Source: DATLFA01 sp039915945
GTDB taxonomy: Bacteria > Actinomycetota > Acidimicrobiia > Acidimicrobiales > WLNW01
Reading direction: 5' to 3'
DNA length: 64,000 nucleotides
Assembly (NCBI GenBank): GCA_039915945.1
Contig: JBDSMH010000064.1
Location: 24,785-88,784 of the forward strand
Made by a program: the position numbers and the translations under genes. Below the pieces are notes generated by a model that was given only the letters and a program-made list of their open reading frames with translations, was not told the origin of the DNA and ran no database searches. Below are positions 33,774-41,256 of the stretch, piece after piece. Within the stretch, counting starts at the first letter, position 1. The number at the start of each line of letters is the position of its first letter.

Positions 33774-34199
33774 ATGAATCCGACAACCATCACGCGCCAG
33801 GTCGACCTCGATACCCCCGCCGACGAACTGTGGGAGCTGGTCTCCGACCCCGACCAGCTGGCGACATGGCTCGGTGACTCGGTCGATGTCGATGTGCGTC
33901 CGGGTGGCACGGGCACCGTGGTCGATGACGACATCGTTCGCGTTGTGGAGGTCGAAGAGGTGAGCGAGTCCCGCCGCGTGTCGTTCACGTGGTGGGAGTC
34001 GGGGGATCGATCCACGGCGTCGCGGGTCGAGTTCGCCATCGGCACCACCGACGACGGCCGCAGCCGCCTCACGATCACCGAGACATTGCCCGACCAGGCG
34101 CCGCCCATGACGGCCCGCGCGTCCGTCGCACGGATGCGCTGGGAAGTGCGGGTGCTGTCGCTGTGGGTCTGCACGGTGGCACTCGCGTCGATGCGGTGA
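33774..34199 (+). CDS. SRPBCC (AHSA1/START-like) domain protein
   Basis: 141 aa from ATG 33774. TITRQVDLDTPADELWELVSDPDQLATWLGDSVDVDVRPGGTGTVV and the late TITETLPDQAPP are typical of the AHSA1 branch of the Bet v1-like helix-grip fold, which holds a hydrophobic ligand cavity. Proteins of this type are very often encoded next to an ArsR regulator, sometimes as the target gene. The role could be ligand binding or a chaperone-related function. Its stop overlaps the arsR start codon, so the pair is translationally coupled. Confidence 0.82.
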   Translation: MNPTTITRQVDLDTPADELWELVSDPDQLATWLGDSVDVDVRPGGTGTVVDDDIVRVVEVEEVSESRRVSFTWWESGDRSTASRVEFAIGTTDDGRSRLTITETLPDQAPPMTARASVARMRWEVRVLSLWVCTVALASMR

Positions 34200-34525
34200 G
34201 CGCGCTCGACGACCTGTTCGGGGCGCTGTCCGATCCCACCCGGCGCGCGTTGATGCAGCGCCTGATGCAGAAAGGGCCCGACACCGCCACGCGTCTCGCG
34301 GCCGATTTGCCGCTCACGCGGCAGGCGGTGGTCAAGCACCTGCAGGCACTCGTCGACGCCGGCCTCGCCACGTCGAAGAGAGACGGGCGCGAAGTGCGCT
34401 ATACAGCGACACCGGAACCGCTGGCGGCGGTGCTGTCCTGGTTGATGGAATCGAGCACGCAATGGGATCGGCGAGTCGAGCGGCTACGGCACAAGCTGCA
34501 GGGAGAGGGCAGCGCGGCGCGCTGA
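34196..34525 (+). CDS. ArsR-family winged-helix transcriptional regulator
   Basis: 109 aa from GTG 34196, which overlaps the SRPBCC stop (GTGA). LFGALSDPTRRALMQRLMQ and the recognition helix LTRQAVVKHLQALVDAGLATSKRDGREVRYTATP are standard for ArsR. The ELCVCDL metal motif of SmtB/ArsR sensors is absent, so it is not a classical metal sensor. Likely the repressor that binds O1 and O2 and so controls its own operon and clpP (inference from proximity and palindromes). Confidence 0.88.
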   Translation: MSALDDLFGALSDPTRRALMQRLMQKGPDTATRLAADLPLTRQAVVKHLQALVDAGLATSKRDGREVRYTATPEPLAAVLSWLMESSTQWDRRVERLRHKLQGEGSAAR

Positions 34526-34538
34526 CCCTGCGTCCGCA

Positions 34539-35735
34539 ATGACGGCACCGGCCGGTGAAAAGTCGACGACCCGCACGTTCCTTCCGTACTTCATCGTGAG
34601 CGGCAGCTTGTCGCTCGGCTACGGGTCGATCTACACCCTCCTGCCGGCGCTGCGCGACGAGTTAGGTTTCAGTGAACAAGAACTCGGCGTGCTCGTCGGT
34701 GTCGGGTTCTTCACCGGTGTGCTCGCACAGGTCTGGCTGTCGCGTTATGCCGACAGGGGCTACGCGTCGATCATGGTGCGAGCGGGCATCGCCATTGCCG
34801 CCGTGTCGGCGCTGACGTGCGCCGTGTCCACCGAGCTGTGGCAGTTCATCGCCGCCCGCGCGTTCCTCGGCCTCGGCAGTGGCATGGTCGGACCGGCGAT
34901 TCGTCGGGTCGTCATCGCGCGCGATCCTGAACGAATCGGCGAGAATCTCGGCAAACAGGGATCGTTCGACATCAGCGGCTTCGTGCTCGGTCCGTTGCTC
35001 GCGGGCGGCATCGCGGAGCTCTTCGATTTCCAAGCACCGTTCTGGGCGCTGTTCTTGCTCTACGTGGGCATCTTCTTCGTCGGGATGCGCCTCGACCTTT
35101 CGGCCGCCCGCGCGGACTCACGCGGGCGGGCGCTGCGCTCATTGCTGGCGCTTCCTCCGATCAGGGCGGCGTTGTCCGCCTCGATCGCCTTCTACATCAC
35201 GATCGGCATGTTCGAGGCCGTGTGGGCGTTGCTGCTCACCGACCTCGGGGCGCGCAAGATCTTGATCAGCATCACGTTGTCGCTCTTCACCGTTCCGATG
35301 ATTTTCCTCGCACCGACCGGCGGCCGATACGCGCAGCGCTATGGGCCATTGCGCGTCGCCGGATTCAGCGTTCTGGTGGCGGCGCTGTGCACGTTGTCGT
35401 ACGGGTTCTTGCCGTTGTGGCCGGTACTCGTGATATCCGCACTGCACGCGGTCGCCGATTCGTTCACGATGCCGGCGAACCAAGTTGCCGTCGCGATATC
35501 GAGCCCTCCAGAACACGTCGGCGCGGGGCAGGGACTGCTCGGCGCGGTCGGCCTCACGGTGGCCGGCATCGTGGCGGTCATCGGCGGCGGTGTCTATGGC
35601 CACTTCGGCCGCGGGGCCCTTTTCATCGGCACCGCGGCGTCGATGCTGGCCTTCCTCGCGTGGGCGTTCTTCAACGGCGCCGGTTTGCGTCAGCCCGCGG
35701 TGAAACCCGAGATCACTTCGCCCCAGGTCTCGTAG
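34539..35735 (+). CDS. MFS transporter
   Basis: 398 aa with 12 predicted helices in two six-helix halves joined by a loop near residue 190. LSRYADRGYASIMVRAG is the loop 2-3 signature and ISSPPEHVGAGQGLLGAVGL the loop near helix 11. Drug/metabolite-efflux-like; the substrate is unknown. It starts 13 nt after the arsR stop and is probably part of that operon, so it may be under the same regulator. Its 3' end overlaps the convergent flavoprotein gene by 46 nt. Confidence 0.87.
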   Translation: MTAPAGEKSTTRTFLPYFIVSGSLSLGYGSIYTLLPALRDELGFSEQELGVLVGVGFFTGVLAQVWLSRYADRGYASIMVRAGIAIAAVSALTCAVSTELWQFIAARAFLGLGSGMVGPAIRRVVIARDPERIGENLGKQGSFDISGFVLGPLLAGGIAELFDFQAPFWALFLLYVGIFFVGMRLDLSAARADSRGRALRSLLALPPIRAALSASIAFYITIGMFEAVWALLLTDLGARKILISITLSLFTVPMIFLAPTGGRYAQRYGPLRVAGFSVLVAALCTLSYGFLPLWPVLVISALHAVADSFTMPANQVAVAISSPPEHVGAGQGLLGAVGLTVAGIVAVIGGGVYGHFGRGALFIGTAASMLAFLAWAFFNGAGLRQPAVKPEITSPQVS

Positions 35736-36835
35736 TTCTCGTCGTTCGTATGGACATGTTGCGTCGCGGTCACGGCGTCGCGCCACGCACGATGTAGCGG
35801 ATGGTTGCGGTCGACCGCGCTGCCGCCGGCAAAACGATAGGCAAGTGTCGCGACATCGACGGCGACATCTGCGACATGGGCCGCCGCGGCGCGCACATCG
35901 GTCACGTAGTCGGGTGGCATCGGTGCCACCGCGGCATCGCCGGCGCTGAGGCGATCGACGATCAGTGCGCGGGCCGCGCGCAGCCGCGTATCGGCGCGGC
36001 CGATGTCGCGAAGGAATGCGCCGCGTGCGTGTAGTGGAGCGCGCCCACCCATGCGGGCCTTGCCGTTGGCCAGCGCGATGACTTCGTCGAGGGCGCGCCG
36101 CGTGAGACCAAGTGCAACGCCCGCGTGCTCGGGGCTGATGAAGACCAACAGAGGCAGACGATGCACCGCTCCGGCGCGGTCGTGTACTTGTGCCATGGTG
36201 AACGCTCTCGCGTCGGGCACGAACACCTTGTCGATCGTGAACGTGCGCGATCCGGTCGCGCGGAGGCCGTCGACATCCCACGTGCCCTCGATGATGTGTG
36301 CGTGATCCACTGGTATCGCCGCCCACAGAACCGCCGTGCGATCGTCGGGTGACGCGCCGTCGAGTCGGGCGCCGATGGCGAGCCACGTTGCGTGATCGAT
36401 GCCACTCGCGAAACCCCAACGACCGGTGATCGACCATCCGCCCTCGACGCGCGTCGCGACGCCCGTGGTGGGGAACGTGCCGGTGAAGCGGGGCCAGCGC
36501 CCGTCGGCACCGTCGCAGATCTCACGCACCCCTTCGTCGCTCACATGTCCGCCGACCAGGCCGGCGGACAGCGCCATGAACGACAGCGTCCAACCGACAC
36601 TGCCGTCGACGTAGGACAGCGCCTCGCTCAACTCGAACTGCTCGACGAGGTTCACGTCGCGGCCGCCGAGCGATGTGGGTACGCGCGTGGTGAACAGCCC
36701 GTGTGCGTCGGCCCGCTCGACCAGCTCTGCGCTCAATCGACCGCGCGTGTCGGCGGCGGCGCGATCGCCTTCGATGATCGGGATGAGCTCGTCGACGCCC
36801 GCGCGCAATTCGGGTCGCAAGGTAGCCCCGCTCAT
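35690..36835 (-). CDS. Acyl-CoA-dehydrogenase-fold flavoprotein (HsaA/group-D monooxygenase-like)
   Basis: 381 aa from ATG 36835, overlapping the upstream stop (ATGA). The N-terminal ERADAHGLFTTRVPTSLGGRDVNLVEQFELSEALSYVDGSVGWTLSF and GWSITGRWGFASGIDHATWLAIGAR resemble the flavin-dependent monooxygenase branch (HsaA, DszC). The ending RNHPLHRAWRDAVTATQHVHTN is typical of that branch and lacks the catalytic Glu of true acyl-CoA dehydrogenases. Substrate unknown. In an operon with the molybdopterin oxidoreductase. Confidence 0.8.
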   Translation of the reverse strand: MSGATLRPELRAGVDELIPIIEGDRAAADTRGRLSAELVERADAHGLFTTRVPTSLGGRDVNLVEQFELSEALSYVDGSVGWTLSFMALSAGLVGGHVSDEGVREICDGADGRWPRFTGTFPTTGVATRVEGGWSITGRWGFASGIDHATWLAIGARLDGASPDDRTAVLWAAIPVDHAHIIEGTWDVDGLRATGSRTFTIDKVFVPDARAFTMAQVHDRAGAVHRLPLLVFISPEHAGVALGLTRRALDEVIALANGKARMGGRAPLHARGAFLRDIGRADTRLRAARALIVDRLSAGDAAVAPMPPDYVTDVRAAAAHVADVAVDVATLAYRFAGGSAVDRNHPLHRAWRDAVTATQHVHTNDENYETWGEVISGFTAG

Positions 36836-38871
36836 GCGACGACCCTCGTGACGGTGACGGGTATGCCCGACTGCTGCACCATGCCGGTGAGTGCGTCGAC
36901 TCCCGCGTCGGCACTCGTCAAGTCGCAGACGTTGGGCGCAGCCCATCCGTGCGCAAGGGCTACCGCACCGCGCGCGACCGTTGCGTCGACGCGCGCCTGT
37001 CCACTCGTCGAGCCGTGCGCCGACCGAACGACGACCATGTCTCCGTCGACGACATCTTGTTGCGCGGCATCGTCGGGATTGAGGCGCACCGAGATGTCGT
37101 CGACGCGTCCGCCGGGCGCGGCGACATCGCGTAACTGCGAGTTCATCTTGCGCAGCTGACGATGGGGGATGAGCACCAACGACTCGCGGGTGCGCTCGCG
37201 CTCGACTTCGGCCAAGAGCTCGACGAGCGCCGCGGGCGCGACGCGCCAACGACGGTCGGGGAGCACGCGATCGGTGACCCACCCGAATACGGCGCCGCTG
37301 TGCACCGTGCCGTGGCGCGCCGCGAGCAATTCGTCCGCGCCGCCACGACTGCCGTCGCCGATGCGCGCGATCAGTGATTCGTCGGTTGCATCGGCGAAGT
37401 CGACACCTTTCGGCAGTACCGACACGCCCATCGACATGCCGAGCTCGGCGAACATGCGCCAAACCAGCCGCCGATCGTGAGCCGGCGCAACGACCGCCGG
37501 TGTGTACTGGCTCGCCACCGCGAGTTGATATGCGTCGAGCAGCCACGGCACGTCGGCGCGTTCGAGCTGGCCGGCAGACGGCCAAAGGTGGGTCGCGAGT
37601 GGCGTCGTATCGGTCTCGATGACGTCGACGACGACGAGTAGCTCGAGGCTGCTCAAAGCGCGTGTGGTGCGTTCGGTGTCGGGCAACGCCGTGAGCGGGT
37701 TGCCGCCGACGACGAGCATCGCGCGGATGTTGCCGCTCTCGATTTCGGTGACCAGCCCCGCGCACGGGTACTCGTCGAAGCGCCGGGGCAGCTCGGGTCG
37801 GCTCGCGGGACCGGGTAACGCGCGGCCATCGGACGGTGTCCACTGGCGCTGATCGAGTTGCATCAGATAACCGGGATTGAACCACATCCCGCCCGGCTGA
37901 TCGTACGAGCCGGTGACGATGTGCAACGCCCACAACATCCACTCGGTGAGATTGGCGGTGGCGCTCATCGACGTGCCGGTGCCGGTCAACGCGCTGACGC
38001 GCGGGTGCCGGCGGATCGCGGCCACGAGGGCATCGATCTGTTGGCCGTCGATGCCACAGCGCTGCGCAACCGTGGCGCGATCGAACGGCGCGACCGCCTC
38101 ACGCAGCGCGTCGAGACCGGTGCAATGCTCGGTGAGATAGTCGTCGTCGGCGCCGTCGATCAAGAGTTCGCGGACCACGTGCGCGAGCAGCACATGGTCG
38201 GTGCTGGGCCGGATCGCAAGATGATGATCGGCCATCGCCGCGGTTTCGGTACGCCGCGGATCGATGACGAACAACTCGCCGCCGCGCGCCCGAAACTCGC
38301 GTAGGCGGCGCACCGGGTCGGGAATGGCGTTGCTGTGGCCGTGTGACACAACGGGATTGGTGCCGACGAGCACGAGTAGATCGGAGCGTTCGTGATCCCA
38401 TACCGGTGTCAGCCCCGACCAGCCACCGATCAACTCGGCGATCAACGGCTTGCACGGTGTGTCGATGGTGGTGGCGGTGTACTTCTGCGTCGAGCCGATG
38501 ACGCGGAGGAACCGTTCGGCGGCCCGCCGACCATTGGTGTCGAAGGCCGAGCCGCTCGCGAGATACATCGCGACGGCATCGGGCCCGGACTCGTCGATGA
38601 TGGCGCGCAATGAGGCCGATACGTCACCGATGGCGTCGGGCCACGCCTGCCGCTGCCATCCGTCCCCGTCGCGTCGCATCGGCGCGTCGAGCCGACGGGG
38701 ATCGTGGTGGAACGCGCCCAGCGCGCGACCTTTTGGGCATACGTAGCCCCGCGACAGCGGATGCTGCGCGTCGCCTCGCACTTGCACGACGGTGTCGCCC
38801 TCGACCGTCACGACGATGCCGCACATCGCGTTGCAGATGCGGCAGAAGGACGTGACCTCTCGACTCTCCAC
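36832..38871 (-). CDS. Molybdopterin-dependent oxidoreductase with 4Fe-4S cluster (DMSO reductase family)
   Basis: 679 aa from GTG 38871. The N-terminal FeS motif is C-x2-C-x3-C-x27-C (starting SFCRICNAMCG and ending GYVCPKGRAL). IDTPCKPLI puts Cys where formate dehydrogenases have Cys or Sec, followed by LLVLVGTNPVVSHGH, and the C-terminal MGD-binding beta domain begins near VLIPHRQLRKMNSQLRD. There is no twin-arginine signal, so it is cytoplasmic. The substrate could be formate or another small molecule. The start is set by proximity to the first Cys and lack of ATG nearby. Confidence 0.85.
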   Translation of the reverse strand: MESREVTSFCRICNAMCGIVVTVEGDTVVQVRGDAQHPLSRGYVCPKGRALGAFHHDPRRLDAPMRRDGDGWQRQAWPDAIGDVSASLRAIIDESGPDAVAMYLASGSAFDTNGRRAAERFLRVIGSTQKYTATTIDTPCKPLIAELIGGWSGLTPVWDHERSDLLVLVGTNPVVSHGHSNAIPDPVRRLREFRARGGELFVIDPRRTETAAMADHHLAIRPSTDHVLLAHVVRELLIDGADDDYLTEHCTGLDALREAVAPFDRATVAQRCGIDGQQIDALVAAIRRHPRVSALTGTGTSMSATANLTEWMLWALHIVTGSYDQPGGMWFNPGYLMQLDQRQWTPSDGRALPGPASRPELPRRFDEYPCAGLVTEIESGNIRAMLVVGGNPLTALPDTERTTRALSSLELLVVVDVIETDTTPLATHLWPSAGQLERADVPWLLDAYQLAVASQYTPAVVAPAHDRRLVWRMFAELGMSMGVSVLPKGVDFADATDESLIARIGDGSRGGADELLAARHGTVHSGAVFGWVTDRVLPDRRWRVAPAALVELLAEVERERTRESLVLIPHRQLRKMNSQLRDVAAPGGRVDDISVRLNPDDAAQQDVVDGDMVVVRSAHGSTSGQARVDATVARGAVALAHGWAAPNVCDLTSADAGVDALTGMVQQSGIPVTVTRVVA

Positions 38872-38910
38872 GATTCCTATGTTGCCCCATGCGAGCGGGG
38901 CAGCGCCGAG

Positions 38911-38916
38911 TAGGCT
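38911..38916 (+). promoter_or_regulatory. Candidate -10 hexamer for the selenoprotein gene
   Basis: TAGGCT, 6 nt (GAAAAA) before GTG 38923; predicts a leaderless transcript. The same hexamer and spacing occurs before ATG 47432. Confidence 0.4.
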
Positions 38917-38922
38917 GAAAAA

Positions 38923-39402
38923 GTGTTCGTCGACAGTTCGACCGTATCCGTTGGTTCGATCGCACCCGAGTTCTCGCTCCCCGACGAATCGGGCAGGCTG
39001 ACCAGCCTGGCCGAGTTTCGCGGGCGCCCCGTCGTGCTCGTCTTCTTGCGCGGTTTCCTCTGACCGCACTGCCGTGAGCATCTCGCGCAGTTGCGTGAGC
39101 ACCACGACGAGTTCGTAACCCGAGATACCCAGGTGTTGGCGATCGCACCGAATGGCCTCGGCAACGATGTCGGCAAGTACATCGACAAGAAGGGCACGTT
39201 TCCGTTCCCTCTTCTCACCGACGACAAGCACAAGACGTTCGATCGATACGACGTGGTCAAGAAGATCGCGTCGCTCGGACAGCGACCGGCGTTGTTCGTG
39301 ATCGATCGCGACGGCGCCGTCCGCTACAACCAGGTCGGCACTCAGCAGACCAACATCCCGCCGATCGCCGAAGTGCTCGCCGAACTCGACAGGTTGGTCT
39401 AG
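38923..39402 (+). CDS. Selenocysteine-containing peroxiredoxin-like protein (UxxC), UGA at 39061
   Basis: Read through TGA 39061-39063 as Sec, this is a complete 159-residue AhpC/TSA-type redoxin. The N-terminal part has PEFSLPDESGRLTSLAEFRGRPVV, then VFLRGFL-U47-P-H-C50, then REHLAQL and the C-terminal TFPFPLLTDD, ALFVIDRDGAVRYNQVG. Cys homologues have C-P-x-C here, so the UGA sits on the peroxidatic Cys. Both sides of the TGA are in the same frame without indels. A stem-loop fitting a bacterial SECIS follows directly. Probable role: thiol peroxidase or thiol-disulfide reductase in the cytosol. A nonsense-mutated pseudogene is the alternative. It ends overlapping the convergent CoA-transferase gene by 4 nt. 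Confidence 0.8.
39065..39095 (+). promoter_or_regulatory. Candidate bacterial SECIS element
   Basis: Starts 1 nt after the UGA. A 13-bp stem pairs 39065-39067 with 39093-39095, 39068-39071 with 39088-39091, and 39073-39078 with 39082-39087. Single bulges are at 39092 (U) and 39072 (C). The triloop is CAU, or a 5-nt loop GCAUC if the last pair opens, which puts G first in the loop as bacterial SECIS elements require. The distance from UGA to loop (about 15 nt) is at the short end of the usual range. Confidence 0.7.
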
Positions 39403-40613
39403 TCAGTCGCCTGGGCGGCGACACCCGACGCGAGCAACTCGTCGATCGCCGCATCGGACTTGCCCAGCTGTGCAAGGACTTGGCGCGTGTGCTCGCCCAG
39501 CCTGGGTGCCAGCGAGCGCGGTGCCCACGGCGTGCCATGGAAGTCGGCGGGGCTGGCGATCATCGTCGTACCCGATGATCCGTCGGGCACCACCACGAGG
39601 CCACCCGCGTGCGCCAATTGCGGATCGGCGAGCACGTCGTCGACGGTGTTGATCGGCGACCAGAAGAAGTCGGCTTCGGTGTCGAACACTTCGGCCCATT
39701 CGTCGAGCGTCTTCGTCGCGAAGATGCGATCGAGCTCCGCGATGAGCTCACGCGCGTTCTGGGCGCGGGCGCCAGGGGTCGAGAAGCGTTCGTCGACGAG
39801 CCAATCGGGACGACCCACGGCGCGCGCGAGTGGCGGCCAATGCCGCTCGCCTTCGAGACCGACGATCCAGAAGCGGCGCCCATCGCCGGCCATGTAGTTG
39901 TTGATGGCGGGGTTGCCCATGGCGTGGCGCGTGCCGACGGCAGTGGTGAGGCCCCATCCGAGCACCATGTTGAGATCGAAGCCGATCGTGTAGACGCCTT
40001 GACGCAGCAACGACGTCGACACCATCTGGCCTTCGCCGGTTCGTTCACGCGCGAACAACGCGGCAGAGATGGCGGCCGCGGTGCTGAGACCGACGCTGTG
40101 GTCGCCCATGCCGCCTCGCTGAAACGGCGGGTCGCTGTCGGGGGCGGTGAGCAACGACGCGATGCCCGACCGTGCCCAGAAGGCGGCGATGTCGTACGCC
40201 GCACGATTGGCGTCGGGGCCCTCGAGCCCGTAGCCGGTGACGATGGCGTAGATGAGGCGCGAGTTACGCGCCGCAAGGGTTTCGTAGCCGAGGCCGATGC
40301 GATCGAGCGCGTTTGGACGGATGTTGGAAAGAAAAACGTCGGCACCGTCGATGAGTTCGAGCGCGAGGTCGCGACCGGCCTGTGTGCGTAGATCGAGCAC
40401 GATGCTCTGCTTGGATCGGTTGTCGAGCTCGAAGATGGGATTGTTCGGCATGTCGCCGCCGAGCATCCGTTGAAACGTACGGGCCGGGTCGCCCGTGGGC
40501 GGCTCGATCTTGACGACGTCGGCGCCCCAGTCAGCGAGAATGCCACCGGCCGCGGGCCCGGCCACCCACACGCCGATCTCGACGACGCGCACACCTTCCA
40601 TCGGCCCGCTCAT
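39399..40613 (-). CDS. CaiB/BaiF family (class III) CoA transferase
   Basis: 404 aa from ATG 40613. GVRVVEIGVWVAGPAAGGILADWGADVVKIEPPTGDPAR is the classic N-terminus. NRSKQSIVLDLRTQAGRDLALELI and GGMGDHSVGLSTAAAI follow; the Asp in GMGD is the residue that forms the acyl anhydride with substrate. It moves CoA between organic acids in the cytosol, activating an acid for degradation. The acyl substrate is unknown. Confidence 0.9.
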   Translation of the reverse strand: MSGPMEGVRVVEIGVWVAGPAAGGILADWGADVVKIEPPTGDPARTFQRMLGGDMPNNPIFELDNRSKQSIVLDLRTQAGRDLALELIDGADVFLSNIRPNALDRIGLGYETLAARNSRLIYAIVTGYGLEGPDANRAAYDIAAFWARSGIASLLTAPDSDPPFQRGGMGDHSVGLSTAAAISAALFARERTGEGQMVSTSLLRQGVYTIGFDLNMVLGWGLTTAVGTRHAMGNPAINNYMAGDGRRFWIVGLEGERHWPPLARAVGRPDWLVDERFSTPGARAQNARELIAELDRIFATKTLDEWAEVFDTEADFFWSPINTVDDVLADPQLAHAGGLVVVPDGSSGTTMIASPADFHGTPWAPRSLAPRLGEHTRQVLAQLGKSDAAIDELLASGVAAQATD

Positions 40614-40718
40614 TCGCCCCCGCCCTTCTCGCACTGCCCGATGCCGCTCGGGCACGTTCTATCTCACCTTGTGGCCCCTACACTCGATCGTCCTCGCACT
40701 TCACCGATCGTCGCTTCC

Positions 40719-41252
40719 GTGATCCTCTTCGTTTGCACCGGCAACACTTGCCGCTCTCCCATGGCCGAAGCGCTGTTGCGTCACCACTTGGGTGACGACA
40801 CCACGGTGCCCGTCGTATCGGTCGGCACGATCGGATGGAATGGCTACCCGGCCACGCCGCATGCCGTCGAGGTGCTCGCCGAGCGGGGCATCGACCTCGG
40901 CTCGCACATCAGCCGCAAGATCAATCGCGATGACGTCGACCGCTCTGACTTGATCATCGCGATGACGCGCAAACACGGCTGGGCCGTCGCCGCGCACGAT
41001 CCCGAAGCGGCGACGCGCACGTTCCTGCTCGGCGAGGTCACTCGACTCGCCCGCGAGCAACGACGCAACGGCGAGTCACTGCGCGAGTGGGCCGAGGCGG
41101 TTGCGCGCACTCGCAAGCCCGATCGTCCGATGGGTCACGCGGCCGACGAGATTCACGATCCCGTGGGCGAGTCGATCGACGTCTATCGGGCGACTGCGGC
41201 GGTGCTCGACCGCCTACTCGCCGAATTGGCCGTAGCGATCAAGGGCAACTGA
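40719..41252 (+). CDS. Low-molecular-weight protein tyrosine phosphatase / arsenate-reductase-like protein
   Basis: 177 aa from GTG 40719. The P-loop is right at the start, LFVCTGNTCRSPMAEALL (C-x5-R), and the general-acid Asp is in EIHDPVGES near the C-terminus. ARG..LGSHISRKINRDDV is a common middle segment. Similar proteins (YwlE-like) dephosphorylate protein arginine or tyrosine. Divergent from the CoA transferase gene. A TGCCCGA/TCGGGCA hairpin (40635-40654) lies in the intergenic region. Confidence 0.85.
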   Translation: MILFVCTGNTCRSPMAEALLRHHLGDDTTVPVVSVGTIGWNGYPATPHAVEVLAERGIDLGSHISRKINRDDVDRSDLIIAMTRKHGWAVAAHDPEAATRTFLLGEVTRLAREQRRNGESLREWAEAVARTRKPDRPMGHAADEIHDPVGESIDVYRATAAVLDRLLAELAVAIKGN

Positions 41253-41256
41253 GCGA

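Noticed and set aside
36832..38871. Selenocysteine in the molybdopterin oxidoreductase
   Set aside because: The expected position reads Cys (TPCK) in an uninterrupted frame, so no UGA recoding is needed.
39061..39402. Truncated redoxin starting at ATG-like codon near 39091
   Set aside because: A start there would remove the active-site motif and the first beta strands, while the upstream frame encodes exactly those; recoding or a nonsense mutation explains it better.
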